From NCBI RefSeq assembly GCF_030538655.1, contig NZ_JAUNTO010000004.1, positions 1 through 64,000 of the forward strand: DNA of 64,000 nucleotides, given 5' to 3'. The notes below the pieces were generated by a model. The model was given only the letters and a program-made list of their open reading frames with translations, was not told the origin of the DNA and searched no databases. Source of the DNA: Paracoccus sp. (in: a-proteobacteria). Lineage in GTDB: Bacteria > Pseudomonadota > Alphaproteobacteria > Rhodobacterales > Rhodobacteraceae. A program made the position numbers and the translations under genes. Below are positions 26,452 to 35,496 of the stretch, piece after piece. How positions within the stretch are numbered: the stretch's first letter is position 1; every line of letters starts with the position of its first letter.

Positions 26452-27486
26452 ATGCCTGATGACAGCCCGACCCGGAACCGTCTTGATATTGCCACCGAAG
26501 GTGCTGATGCTGCTGTGGCGGCGCTTGGCAGTGCAGCGGGTGTTGCCGCCGAACCGGCGCCTGTAACCACCAGAAAACGTGCCAAACCTGCCCCCGTTAC
26601 ACCCGAACAGGTGCGTGCCGCGTTTGAAAATGGCCGTTATCCTTATAGCCACCGCATGGGCCGCGCGGCTTACGAGGCGGAAAAGGCGCGGCTTCAGGCC
26701 GAACTTCTCAAGGTTCAGCTTTGGGCGCAGGAAACTGGCGAGAAATTCGTGATTCTGTTCGAAGGCCGCGACGCGGCGGGCAAGGGCGGCACGATCAAGC
26801 GGTTCAACGAACACCTGAACCCCCGTTTCGCCCGCGTCGTCGCCCTGCAAAAACCGACCGATCAGGAACGTGGACAGTGGTATTTTCAGCGTTATATCAA
26901 TCACCTGCCAACATCTGGCGAGATGGTGTTCTATGACCGCAGCTGGTATAACCGCGCGGGCGTCGAACGGGTGATGGGCTTTTGTTCGGCCACCGAATAT
27001 CTGGAATTCATGCGCCAGGCGCCGGAATTTGAACGGATGCTGGTTCGTTCGGGCATCCGGCTTTACAAATACTGGTTTTCGGTCACGCAAGAGGAACAGC
27101 GCCGCCGTTTTGTCGCGCGCGAAACCGACCCGCTGAAACAGTGGAAGCTGTCACCCATCGACAAGGCCAGTCTGGACAAGTGGGACGACTATACCGAGGC
27201 GAAAGAGGCGATGTTCTTTTACACCGACACCGCCGACGCGCCCTGGACCATCGTCAAATCCAACGACAAGAAACGCGCCCGCCTGAACTGTATGCGGCAT
27301 TTCCTGTCGTCCCTGGACTATCCGGGCAAGGATGTCGAACTGATCGGCCAGCCCGACCCGCTGATCGTGGGGCAAGCCAGCCACGTCGTGTATCGGTCTG
27401 AACATATGCTGGGCAGCGCCATGCATCCCGAAACGCGCAAGACATCCGGTCAGCGGTCGGCTGCGAAGGCCACGTCAGGCGCATAA
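26452..27486 (+). CDS. ppk2: Polyphosphate kinase 2
   Basis: A 344-residue cytosolic PPK2 that moves phosphate between polyphosphate and nucleoside di- or monophosphates. Walker A is FEGRDAAGKGGTIKRF, the second conserved block is YFQRYINHLPTSGEMVFYDRSWYNRAGVERVMGF in shorter segments, and the C-terminal KARLNCMRHFLSSLDY is standard. Length and single domain fit the common alphaproteobacterial type. An N-terminal tail of about 60 residues (Ala/Pro/Lys-rich) precedes the domain. The ATG at 26452 follows AAAAGGA; an earlier in-frame start lies within the promoter. The FNR-like site upstream suggests higher expression at low oxygen. Confidence 0.93.
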   Translation: MPDDSPTRNRLDIATEGADAAVAALGSAAGVAAEPAPVTTRKRAKPAPVTPEQVRAAFENGRYPYSHRMGRAAYEAEKARLQAELLKVQLWAQETGEKFVILFEGRDAAGKGGTIKRFNEHLNPRFARVVALQKPTDQERGQWYFQRYINHLPTSGEMVFYDRSWYNRAGVERVMGFCSATEYLEFMRQAPEFERMLVRSGIRLYKYWFSVTQEEQRRRFVARETDPLKQWKLSPIDKASLDKWDDYTEAKEAMFFYTDTADAPWTIVKSNDKKRARLNCMRHFLSSLDYPGKDVELIGQPDPLIVGQASHVVYRSEHMLGSAMHPETRKTSGQRSAAKATSGA

Positions 27487-27582
27487 GGCAGAAAAGGATG
27501 ACAAGGGGGCGGTTGCTGCGGCATTGCGTCCCCTTGTGATGGATTGCTGCATACACTTATATCGCCCTTCGCGCGTTTGATT

Positions 27583-27596
27583 TTGATGCAGATCAG
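27583..27596 (+). promoter_or_regulatory. FnrL box upstream of ccoG
   Basis: TTGAT-GCAG-ATCAG matches TTGAT-N4-ATCAA at 9 of 10 positions, 54 bp before the ccoG start. Oxygen-responsive FnrL control of cco genes is established in Rhodobacter. The distance to the best -10 candidate (TACAAT, 27608-27613) is shorter than the usual 41.5 bp. Confidence 0.65.
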
Positions 27597-27650
27597 GGCA
27601 CAGGCTATACAATTTCCCTAGGTCGGGCGCGCGCAACAGGAGTCAGTGGT

Positions 27651-29096
27651 ATGTCCTCAGAGGTCGAGCCTCCCCAGCTTTATGCCGCCAGAGAGCCGAT
27701 TTTCCCCAAGCGTGTCTACGGAAAATTCCGCAATCTCAAGTGGATCATTCTGATCGTCACGCTGGGTATCTATTACATAACGCCGTGGCTGCGCTGGAAT
27801 CGTGGGCCTGATCTGCCCGATCAGGCGGTGCTGGTCGATCTGGCCAACCGGCGATTCTTTTTCTTCTGGATCGAGATCTGGCCGCACGAGTTCTATTTCG
27901 TCGCGGGCCTTTTGGTCATGGCGGGGCTGGGGCTGTTCCTGTTCACATCCGCTGCCGGGCGGGTCTGGTGTGGCTATGCCTGTCCGCAAACGGTCTGGAC
28001 CGACCTGTTCATCCTTGTCGAACGCTGGATCGAGGGCGACCGGAACGCCCGCATTCGCCTGTGGCGGCAGAAATACGACGGCCACAAGCTGCGCCTGCGC
28101 CTGTTCAAATGGACGGTCTGGCTGCTGATCGCGCTGCTGACCGGCGGTGCCTGGGTGTTCTATTTCGCCGATGCGCCGACCCTGCTGCGCAATCTGTTTA
28201 CCGGGCAGGCGCATCCGGTGGCTTATATCACGATCGCCGTGATGACGGCGACGACGTTCCTGTTCGGTGGTTTTTTCCGCGAACAGATCTGCATCTATGC
28301 CTGCCCCTGGCCGCGTATTCAGGCCGCGATGATGGATGAAGACACGCTGACCGTCGCCTATCGCGACTGGCGGGGCGAGCCGCGTGGCCGTATCGCCAAG
28401 GACGAGGTGACGAAATCCGACGATCCGACGGCGGACAAGGGCGATTGCATCGACTGCTATGCCTGTGTGAACGTCTGCCCGATGGGCATCGACATCCGCA
28501 ACGGCCAGCAGTTGGAATGCATTACCTGCGCCCTGTGCATCGACGCTTGTGACGAAATCATGGACAAGATCGGCAAGCCGCGCGGGCTGATCGACTATAT
28601 GGCGCTGCGCGATGAAACTGCCGAACGCGCCGGTGCCGCGCCCAAGCCGGTTATCAAGCATATCCTGCGCCCCCGGACGCTGCTGTATTTCACGCTTTGG
28701 GCTGGGATCGGGGTGGCGCTGGTCGTGGCGCTGTTCATGCGCTCGCCCTTTGATCTCAGCGTGTCGCCGGTGCGCAACCCGCTGTTCGTGCCGCTGGCCG
28801 ACGGTTCGATCCGCAACACCTACGAAGTGCGGATGCGTAACAAGCAGCACGAAGCGCGGCCCTTTGCCATTACCATCGACGGGGCCGAGGGGCTGATCGT
28901 GACTTTGGAAGGGGTGCAGGGCAATGTCGTGACCGTGCCCGCCGACGAAACCTATCTGCAACGTGTCTATTTAACCGCGCCCGCAGACAACCCGCTGGCC
29001 GCAACCGCCCAGCAGGGGATCAATATGGTGGTGACGGACACGACCGACGACATCGCCGCCTCGACCTCGACTGTATTCCACGGACGGACGCGCTGA
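27651..29096 (+). CDS. ccoG: Cytochrome c oxidase accessory protein CcoG
   Basis: A 481-residue membrane iron-sulfur protein for cbb3 oxidase assembly, thought to reduce copper for the CuB site. About five membrane segments are visible, with WCGYACPQTVWTDLF and EQICIYACPWPRIQ in the membrane half. A ferredoxin-like part has the two clusters CIDCYACVNVCPMG and CITCALCIDACDEI. The C-terminal domain after the last TM (about 355-370) is periplasmic and Ig-like. It is the first gene of ccoGHIS, preceded by a FnrL box, and its stop codon overlaps the ccoH start. Confidence 0.95.
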   Translation: MSSEVEPPQLYAAREPIFPKRVYGKFRNLKWIILIVTLGIYYITPWLRWNRGPDLPDQAVLVDLANRRFFFFWIEIWPHEFYFVAGLLVMAGLGLFLFTSAAGRVWCGYACPQTVWTDLFILVERWIEGDRNARIRLWRQKYDGHKLRLRLFKWTVWLLIALLTGGAWVFYFADAPTLLRNLFTGQAHPVAYITIAVMTATTFLFGGFFREQICIYACPWPRIQAAMMDEDTLTVAYRDWRGEPRGRIAKDEVTKSDDPTADKGDCIDCYACVNVCPMGIDIRNGQQLECITCALCIDACDEIMDKIGKPRGLIDYMALRDETAERAGAAPKPVIKHILRPRTLLYFTLWAGIGVALVVALFMRSPFDLSVSPVRNPLFVPLADGSIRNTYEVRMRNKQHEARPFAITIDGAEGLIVTLEGVQGNVVTVPADETYLQRVYLTAPADNPLAATAQQGINMVVTDTTDDIAASTSTVFHGRTR

Positions 29097-29635
29097 TGCA
29101 AAATGCCATGCCTTATCTGCTGGTTCTGGGTGTCGCGGCGCTGTTCGGTTTGCCGTTCCTGCTGTTTAGCGTTGGGAAACGCTTTACCGGGCGGCATATG
29201 CTGGGCTTTGCCGTGGCGATGTTCGGGATCATCATTGTGGTGAACGTCTTCATGGCATTCAAGGCCGTGGGCACCTTTCCGGGGCTTGAGGTGCCCAACT
29301 CTTACATCGCGTCGCAAAGCTTTGACCGCGAACGTGCCGCGCAGCAGGCGCTGGGCTGGACGGTGACGCCCGCCTACGATGGGCAGGAACTGACCCTGCG
29401 CGTCACCGATGAGACTGGTTTGCCAGCGCGGATCGCGTCTCTGTCTGCTACCTTGGGCCGTCCGACCCATGTGCGTGATGACGTGACCCCCGAGCTGAGC
29501 TATGACAATGGCGTGTTCCGTGCGCCGCTGCATCTGGCGCCCGGTGTGTGGATCATCCACGTTACCGCCACCGCGCCGGACGGAACCGAATTCCGCCAGC
29601 GCATCGACCATTACGCAGGAGACCGGGTGAACTGA
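29096..29635 (+). CDS. ccoH: FixH/CcoH family protein
   Basis: A 179-residue membrane protein needed for stable cbb3 oxidase assembly. Two hydrophobic segments (about 6-23 and 36-57) precede a periplasmic domain with the FixH-like features NSYIASQSFDRERAAQQALGW and FRAPLHLAPGVWIIHVTAT. Its start overlaps the ccoG stop (TGATG). The extra N-terminal TM compared with single-TM FixH proteins is seen in some relatives. Confidence 0.9.
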   Translation: MQNAMPYLLVLGVAALFGLPFLLFSVGKRFTGRHMLGFAVAMFGIIIVVNVFMAFKAVGTFPGLEVPNSYIASQSFDRERAAQQALGWTVTPAYDGQELTLRVTDETGLPARIASLSATLGRPTHVRDDVTPELSYDNGVFRAPLHLAPGVWIIHVTATAPDGTEFRQRIDHYAGDRVN

Positions 29636-29636
29636 G

Positions 29637-31841
29637 ATGACGGACATTTCGGCAGACAGGGGCGGTTTCAGTGCCTGCCCGGCCTGCGATGCGGCCCCCT
29701 TGGCACAGCGTGTGGCTGCGGCCGGTGCAGACAAGGTTGCGGCGGGCGATGTCATCCTGTCGGTGCCGGCTGTTCATTGTGCGGTCTGCATTACCGACAT
29801 CGAAGGCGCGCTGAACCGGCATCCCGGCGTGCGCTCGGCCCGCGTGAACCTGACCCTGCGCCGTGTGAGCATCGACGCGCCCGGCCTGACCGCTCAGGAC
29901 CTGATCCCGGTGATCGAAGCTACCGGCTATGACGCGCATGAACTGGACCCTGGCGCGCTGTCGGCGACCAGTGCCGACCGGACCGCGCGCGATCTGCTGA
30001 TGCGGATCGGTGTGTCGGGCTTTGCCATGATGAATATCATGATCCTGTCCATCGCCGTCTGGTCGGGGGCCGAGGATGCAACGCGCGACATGTTTCACTG
30101 GATCAGCGGTGCGATCGCCATTCCGACGGTGATCTTTGCCGGGCGGCCTTTCTTTGCCAGCGCGGGGCGCGCGCTGCGGGCCGGGCGGCTGGGGATGGAT
30201 GTGCCGATCTCGCTGGCGCTGATTCTGGCGACCTCGATTTCCCTGTATGAGACGATCCATTCCGGCCATCACGCCTATTTCGATGCCGCCGTGATGCTGT
30301 GTTTCTTTTTGCTGATCGGGCGCTATCTGGATTACCGCACCCGCGCCGTCGCCCGCTCTGCCGCTGAAGAACTGACCGCGCTCGAGGTGCCGCGCGCCTG
30401 GCGCCTGACCGAAAGCACCGAAGAGCAGGTGCCGGTTGCCGATCTGCGCCCCGGTGATCTGATCCGGGTGCGCCCCGGTGGCCGCATCCCCGCCGATGGT
30501 GAGGTGACGGATGGTCATTCCGAGATCGACCGCTCGCTGCTGACCGGCGAAACCGTGCCTGTTGCCGCCGGGCCGGGGCAGGCCCTGATGGCGGGCGAAG
30601 TGAACCTGACCGGCCCGCTGACTCTGCGCGTGACGGCTGCCGGACGTGACAGTTCGCTGTCGCGGCTGACAGAACTGGTGGCGGCGGCGGAATCGGCGCG
30701 CGGCCGCTATACCTCGATCGCTGACCGTGCGGCGCGCGGCTATTCTCCGCTGGTGCATCTGCTGGCGCTGGCCAGCTTTGCCGGGTGGCTGTGGGCCACG
30801 GGTGATGTGCGGCTGGCCGTGAACATTGCTGCGGCGGTGCTGATTATCACCTGCCCCTGCGCGCTGGCGTTGGCCGTGCCTGCGGTTGTGACGGCGGCAT
30901 CCGGGCGGCTGTTCCGGCGCGGCCTGCTGATTAAGGATGGCACCGCGCTGGAACGGATGGCGCAGATTGACACGGTGGTCTTTGATAAAACCGGCACTCT
31001 GACCATGGGCGCGCCGCAGGTTGTGTCGCTGGATGTCATCCCCGATGCTCTGCGCCCTGCGGCATTGGCCTTGGCGCAGGCGTCGGATCATCCGCTGTCC
31101 CGCTCGCTGACTGCGGCCTTGCGCGCGGCGGGGGTGGAACCCGCGCCGGTTGAGGCGCTGACCGAACATCCCGGATACGGCGTCGCCGCGCGCTGGCAGG
31201 ACCAGCCGGTGCGCCTTGGCCGCGCGGATTGGGTGGGCGCTGACGCAGGGCAGGGCGCGCTGTCGGCAAGCTGGCTGGCAGTCGGCGATACGCCCCCGAT
31301 CCGGCTTGAGTTCGCCGATTCTCTGCGGCCTGGCGCGCAGGATTGTGTGCGCAGGCTGCGGGCTGAAGGCCAACGTGTGATCCTGTTGTCGGGCGACGTG
31401 CCTGCGGCGGTGGCCGACATTGCCGAACGGCTGGGGATCGAGGAATGGCGCGCGCAGGTTACGCCCACCGGCAAAGCCGAGGCCGTGCAGGAACTGACCG
31501 CAGCTGGTGCGCATGTGCTGATGGTTGGTGACGGGTTGAACGACACGGCTGCGCTGGCGGCGGCCCATGCCTCGATCTCGCCCGCTTCGGCGCTGGATGC
31601 GGCGCGGGTCGCCAGCGACATCGTGCTGATGGGGCAGGATCTGTCGCCTGTTGTTGATACGCTGGACACCGCGCGTCAGGCGGTCAAACGTATCCGCGAA
31701 AACTTTGCCATCTCGTTGCTGTATAACCTGCTGGCCGTGCCCTTTGCGATGGCCGGGCTGGTAACGCCGCTGTTCGCCGCGCTGGCCATGTCCAGCAGTT
31801 CAGTCTGCGTGACGCTGAACGCATTGCGGCTGCGGCGCTGA
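29637..31841 (+). CDS. ccoI: Copper-exporting P-type ATPase for cbb3 oxidase
   Basis: A 734-residue P1B ATPase supplying copper for CcoN maturation. An N-terminal CPAC pair precedes a heavy-metal-associated domain with HCAVC (Cys48, Cys51). Eight membrane helices include the CPC motif (Cys406-408) in ITCPCALALAV. The phosphorylation site is DKTGTLT with Asp450, the actuator motif is LTGETVPV, and the hinge motif is GDGLNDTAAL. It follows ccoH by one base and precedes ccoS by nine. Confidence 0.95.
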   Translation: MTDISADRGGFSACPACDAAPLAQRVAAAGADKVAAGDVILSVPAVHCAVCITDIEGALNRHPGVRSARVNLTLRRVSIDAPGLTAQDLIPVIEATGYDAHELDPGALSATSADRTARDLLMRIGVSGFAMMNIMILSIAVWSGAEDATRDMFHWISGAIAIPTVIFAGRPFFASAGRALRAGRLGMDVPISLALILATSISLYETIHSGHHAYFDAAVMLCFFLLIGRYLDYRTRAVARSAAEELTALEVPRAWRLTESTEEQVPVADLRPGDLIRVRPGGRIPADGEVTDGHSEIDRSLLTGETVPVAAGPGQALMAGEVNLTGPLTLRVTAAGRDSSLSRLTELVAAAESARGRYTSIADRAARGYSPLVHLLALASFAGWLWATGDVRLAVNIAAAVLIITCPCALALAVPAVVTAASGRLFRRGLLIKDGTALERMAQIDTVVFDKTGTLTMGAPQVVSLDVIPDALRPAALALAQASDHPLSRSLTAALRAAGVEPAPVEALTEHPGYGVAARWQDQPVRLGRADWVGADAGQGALSASWLAVGDTPPIRLEFADSLRPGAQDCVRRLRAEGQRVILLSGDVPAAVADIAERLGIEEWRAQVTPTGKAEAVQELTAAGAHVLMVGDGLNDTAALAAAHASISPASALDAARVASDIVLMGQDLSPVVDTLDTARQAVKRIRENFAISLLYNLLAVPFAMAGLVTPLFAALAMSSSSVCVTLNALRLRR

Positions 31842-31850
31842 AAGGACGAT

Positions 31851-32012
31851 ATGGAAATTCTGACAATTCTGATTCCGGTTTCGCTTGGCCTTGGTGCGAT
31901 TGGCTTGCTGGCGTTTATCTGGACCCTGCGAAGCCGCCAGTATGAAGACCCAAAGGGCGACGCCGAGCGTATCCTCAGCAAGGAATGGGACGACCGACCC
32001 AAGCCGGATTGA
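31851..32012 (+). CDS. ccoS: cbb3-type cytochrome oxidase assembly protein CcoS
   Basis: A 53-residue single-TM protein. The N-terminal helix (ILTILIPVSLGLGAIGLLAF) is followed by the conserved CcoS pattern W-x-L-R-S-R-Q-Y-E-D-P-x-G-D-A-E-R-I-L. An AAAGGACG ribosome site lies immediately upstream. CcoS is required for heme and copper insertion into CcoN. It is the last gene of ccoGHIS. Confidence 0.93.
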   Translation: MEILTILIPVSLGLGAIGLLAFIWTLRSRQYEDPKGDAERILSKEWDDRPKPD

Positions 32013-32074
32013 CCGCGCGGCGAGGGCCACATTTTTTGCATGGATTCTGGCTTGCAAGCCGCTGCGGTTTTGTG

Positions 32075-32096
32075 GCTTAGCGTGTAAGCGTTTTTT
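32075..32096 (+). terminator. Candidate terminator of ccoGHIS
   Basis: A short stem GCTTA/TAAGC with loop GCGTG is followed by a G and six T residues. The stem is only 5 bp, so its strength is doubtful. Confidence 0.35.
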
Positions 32097-32260
32097 CGGA
32101 TGAAAAACTGTTGCTTAACTGTCCTGATCCCGAAACGGATGGGGCTGCATTGTCTTTGCTCGGATTGTTCAGTCGCCCTGCGCAGGCACATGTCGATTGG
32201 CAGCCCGAGCCATTTTCCCCTGCCTGCGCCTGACAGATAACCGCACAGGCGCGAAGCGAC

Positions 32261-32299
32261 AAAACGAAAAACGCCGGTGCGCCAAGGGCGACCGGCGTT
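32261..32299 (-). terminator. Terminator of the D,D-carboxypeptidase gene
   Basis: AACGCCGG pairs with CCGGCGTT around a 14-nt loop that can fold further. On the minus strand it is followed by TTTTCGTTTT, about 20 bp after the stop codon. Confidence 0.75.
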
Positions 32300-32319
32300 C
32301 GTATTTATGACTGGTGGCT

Positions 32320-33969
32320 TTAGGGACCCGTAACTTTACAGCCCTCACCCCGCGCGGTCAGCCGTTCACAGGCAAGTTGCGCGTCCGAGCGGGTCAGGCC
32401 CGAAAAATGCGCCTCGAAACCGCGGCGCGTATCGGCCACGTTGCGCCGCGCACCAGACAACGAGCCACCATCCTGAAGCGCACTTTGCAGCAGGCGCTGT
32501 TCGGCCTCGGATCGTGAAGTATAGGTGCCAAGGATCAGCCCATAGTTGCGCCCCGTAGCCGCCGGGCGGCGCACGATCTGCACCGCCTCGGGGGACGAAA
32601 TATCCCCTTCGCCCATGGCGGCAAGGATCACGGTTTCGGACCGGCGCTGCGGCGGCGGGGATGCCAGCAGCGACAGGCTGCCCGTGGGTGCTTCTACCGC
32701 AGGCGCAGGCGCGGATTCAGCGATCTGCTGCGGTTCCGGCGCGGCCTCTGCGACGGCGGCACGGTTACGCGGCGCGGGCGTCGGACGGGCGGATGCGACA
32801 ATGGCTCCCGCGATGCTGGCCGATTGCGGTGCTTGTGCGGGGACTTCCGGCGCGGTCTCGGCGGCGGTCACAACCTCGGGCACCGAACCGGACGGGCGTG
32901 GAGCCGGGCGTTGGCTGGCCGCCAGCACGAGACGGGCTGCTGGGGCAGCCTCGGGGGCAGCAGCAGGGGCAGGGGTCGCAGCAGCCACTAGCGACGCACG
33001 GTCGGTCGCACGCTGCACCTGTCGCGGCGGTGCCGAGCGGCTGAGCACAAGACGCTGCGGCTGTGCGGCGACGGCGGTGGGTTCGGGTTGAACCTGAGCC
33101 CGGCGAACGACGCGTTGCGAGGGGATATTCAGCGGCTCGGGTCGTATTTCCCGCACCCGATCAGGTGCGCGGCCAAACCCGGTGTCCAGCAGTTGCGCCA
33201 TCACCTGATTGCGCTGTGCGGTGGACGTGCCGCCAAATACGGTCGCGATGATCCGCTTGTTCCCACGCTGCGCCGAAGCCGTCAGATTGAACCCGGCGGC
33301 GCGGGTGTAGCCGGTCTTGATGCCGTCCGCGCCGGGGTAATCGTCCAGAAACCGCTTGTTGGTCGAGGAAACCTGCGCGACGCCGGCATCCGCCGAACGG
33401 CGTGAGAACAGCGAATAATACTGCGGGAAGTCATAGAACAGCCGCCGCCCCAGGATCGACATATCCTCGGCCGTGGAATAGTGTCCTTCTTGCGTCAGGC
33501 CGTTGGCGTTGCGGAAATTGGTGTTCCGCATTCCCAAGGCGCGCGCCGTCGCGTTCATCTGCTGGGCAAAGGCGGCTTCGGACCCGGCCAGCCCCTCGCC
33601 AATGGCGGTGGCGGCGTCGTTGGCCGATTTGATCGCCGCCGCGCGGATCAGATAGCGCAGTTCGATCTGCTGACCGGCGCGCAGCCCCAGTTTGGAGGGC
33701 GGTTCAGCGGCGGCATTGCTGCTGATCGTAAAGCGCGAATCCAGCCGGACGCGGCCCTGTTCCACTGCGGCAAAGGCCATATACAGCGTCATCATCTTGG
33801 TCAGCGAGGCCGGATGCAGCCGGGTTGACGCGTTTTGCGCATAGATTGGCTTGCCCGTTCGCGCATCCATCACATGGGCCGCAAAGGGTGCTGCGTTGAC
33901 GGTGGCCGGCAAGGCCAGCGCGATAAGGACAAAAGCCCACAGCCGGGCGGCAAGGGTGAATCGTTTCAC
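32320..33969 (-). CDS. D-alanyl-D-alanine carboxypeptidase with SPOR domain
   Basis: A 549-residue periplasmic penicillin-binding protein (DacA/PBP5-like serine-type carboxypeptidase). After a signal peptide of about 26 residues, the catalytic motifs appear as SLTK (Ser55, Lys58), a SAN triad and GIKTG. A long Ala/Pro-rich linker of about 200 residues follows, then a C-terminal SPOR domain (NYGLILGTYTSRSEAEQRL) that would bind denuded septal peptidoglycan. Translation starts at GTG 33969 after a GAGAGA-rich stretch. It is divergent from clpS. The linker plus SPOR layout points to action at the division site. Confidence 0.93.
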   Translation of the reverse strand: MKRFTLAARLWAFVLIALALPATVNAAPFAAHVMDARTGKPIYAQNASTRLHPASLTKMMTLYMAFAAVEQGRVRLDSRFTISSNAAAEPPSKLGLRAGQQIELRYLIRAAAIKSANDAATAIGEGLAGSEAAFAQQMNATARALGMRNTNFRNANGLTQEGHYSTAEDMSILGRRLFYDFPQYYSLFSRRSADAGVAQVSSTNKRFLDDYPGADGIKTGYTRAAGFNLTASAQRGNKRIIATVFGGTSTAQRNQVMAQLLDTGFGRAPDRVREIRPEPLNIPSQRVVRRAQVQPEPTAVAAQPQRLVLSRSAPPRQVQRATDRASLVAAATPAPAAAPEAAPAARLVLAASQRPAPRPSGSVPEVVTAAETAPEVPAQAPQSASIAGAIVASARPTPAPRNRAAVAEAAPEPQQIAESAPAPAVEAPTGSLSLLASPPPQRRSETVILAAMGEGDISSPEAVQIVRRPAATGRNYGLILGTYTSRSEAEQRLLQSALQDGGSLSGARRNVADTRRGFEAHFSGLTRSDAQLACERLTARGEGCKVTGP

Positions 33970-34152
33970 TGTCGCGGTCTCTCTGCCTCATGACGTGTCG
34001 TTTTTCGCACGTCTTTGTTAACATAATGACAATAGCATGGCTTATTCCTTGCGGGAACAGTTTATTTCACCTTGTTCGGCGCCCATCAGCCGACACGGGG
34101 CTTTTATTGCCGGGCGGATCGACTATATTCCCGTCAACCTACCGGACAGATC

Positions 34153-34497
34153 ATGACAACCAGACGCCCCATGACACACCGCATGAGCGATAATGACGAT
34201 TTCGACCAAACCGATCTGGCGGTCAGGACGCGCCCGAAAACGCAGCGTCCGCCGTTGTATAAGGTTTTGATGCTGAACGATGATTTCACACCGATGGAAT
34301 TTGTTGTTCATGTGCTGGAACGGCTGTTCAGCATGTCGCGCGCGCAGGCGGTCGAAATCATGCTGACGGTCCACAAAAAGGGCGTGGCGGTTGTCGGTGT
34401 GTTCTCGCACGAGATTGCGGAAACCAAGGTCGCACAGGTCATGGAGCTGGCGCGCCGACAACAGCATCCGCTGCAATGCACCATGGAAAAAGAGTAA
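34153..34497 (+). CDS. clpS: ATP-dependent Clp protease adaptor ClpS
   Basis: A 114-residue N-degron adaptor that delivers proteins with bulky N-terminal residues to ClpAP. The core has [43 protein letters not shown] and the C-terminal [17 protein letters not shown] in order. The pocket residues N-D-D and H-x-x-G are intact. The N-terminal tail is flexible, and three in-frame ATGs (34153, 34171, 34183) are possible; 34153 is chosen without a strong ribosome site to decide. clpA is not adjacent. Confidence 0.92.
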   Translation: MTTRRPMTHRMSDNDDFDQTDLAVRTRPKTQRPPLYKVLMLNDDFTPMEFVVHVLERLFSMSRAQAVEIMLTVHKKGVAVVGVFSHEIAETKVAQVMELARRQQHPLQCTMEKE

Positions 34498-34500
34498 GAT

Positions 34501-35496
34501 GTGACAGGATCTCGCCTCGACATCGCCTTTCCGGTTGCGCCGGAAGGCCGCGTTCTGGTCCTGAACGCCCCCGCAGGTGCGGCGCTTGATGTGTTCGACC
34601 CGGCGCGGCTGACGGTTGTGCAGGGGCAGTATCCTGTGCATCAGACACTGCTGGCGCGCGGGTTTGACGCGTGCCCCGATCTGTCCGGTGATTGGCGTGG
34701 CGATCTGGCGCTGGTGTTCCTGCCGCGAGCCAAGGCTGCGGCGCGGGCGCTGATCCATCAGGCCGTCAGCCGTGTGCCTGATGGCGCAAGTCTCTGGATT
34801 GATGGGCGAAAAACTGACGGCATTGATGCGATCCTGAAGGAAGTCAAAGCCCTGACCGACGTGGCCGAGGTTCACAGCAAGGCGCATGGCAAGATATTTC
34901 GCCTGACCGCCGGGCCATGGGTTCCCGCCGATTGGGCCGCCACCACGCGGGAAGCTGCCCCCGGTTTTCACACTGTTCCAGGTGTGTTTTCTGCCGATGG
35001 CATTGATCCCGGATCGGCCATGCTGGCCGCGCATCTGCCCGACAAGATGCCGACACGTGTTGTCGATCTGGGGGCAGGCTGGGGCTGGCTGTCGGCTCAG
35101 GTGCTGGCGCGGTCGGGTGTCGAGATGCTGCATCTGGTCGAATCCGACTACGCAGCGCTGCAATCCGCGCGACTGAACGTCGCAGACCCGCGCGCGCAGT
35201 TCCATTGGGCCGATGCCCGCGACTTTCGCCTGCCCGATCCTGTGAATGGCGTGGTGATGAACCCGCCCTTTCACCAGGGGCGCGATGCCGATCCCGGCCT
35301 TGGCCGCGATTTCATCGCGGCGGCGGCGCGGCTGCTGACCGGGGCGGGGCGGCTGTGGATGGTCGCGAACCGGCATCTGCCCTATGAAACCACGCTGGCG
35401 CAACACTTTGGCAAAGTTATGGAAATCGGTGGCGACTCCCGGTTCAAGGTGATCGAGGCGACGGGCGCCCGCCGCCCGAAAGGCCCCCGCAGATGA
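34501..35496 (+). CDS. Class I SAM-dependent methyltransferase, RsmC/RlmG-like
   Basis: A 331-residue protein resembling rRNA guanine-N2 methyltransferases RsmC/RlmG. The N-terminal half is a degenerate methyltransferase-like domain. The C-terminal half has the SAM motif VVDLGAGWGWLSA and the NPPFHQGRDAD motif in GVVMNPPFH, typical of N2-G methylation. Translation begins at GTG 34501, two bases after the clpS stop. The next gene overlaps by 4 bp. The target base cannot be told from sequence. Confidence 0.85.
   Translation: MTGSRLDIAFPVAPEGRVLVLNAPAGAALDVFDPARLTVVQGQYPVHQTLLARGFDACPDLSGDWRGDLALVFLPRAKAAARALIHQAVSRVPDGASLWIDGRKTDGIDAILKEVKALTDVAEVHSKAHGKIFRLTAGPWVPADWAATTREAAPGFHTVPGVFSADGIDPGSAMLAAHLPDKMPTRVVDLGAGWGWLSAQVLARSGVEMLHLVESDYAALQSARLNVADPRAQFHWADARDFRLPDPVNGVVMNPPFHQGRDADPGLGRDFIAAAARLLTGAGRLWMVANRHLPYETTLAQHFGKVMEIGGDSRFKVIEATGARRPKGPRR

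Larger units (their letters stand above)
32013..32319. other. Gene-free stretch between ccoS and the carboxypeptidase gene
   Basis: This 307-bp convergent region holds a weak terminator-like hairpin for ccoS and a strong terminator for the opposite gene. The only reading frame with a plausible ribosome site (GGATGGGG before TTG 32150) would give 27 residues ending at 32233; nothing supports it further. No RNA gene was recognised. Confidence 0.5.

Noticed and set aside
27501..27537. ACAAGGGG/CCCCTTGT hairpin after ppk2
   Set aside because: A large loop and no T tract follow it, so it is not a convincing terminator.
32150..32233. 27-codon TTG-started ORF between ccoS and the carboxypeptidase gene
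   Set aside because: Apart from a GGATGGGG stretch upstream nothing supports it, and no similarity is recognised.
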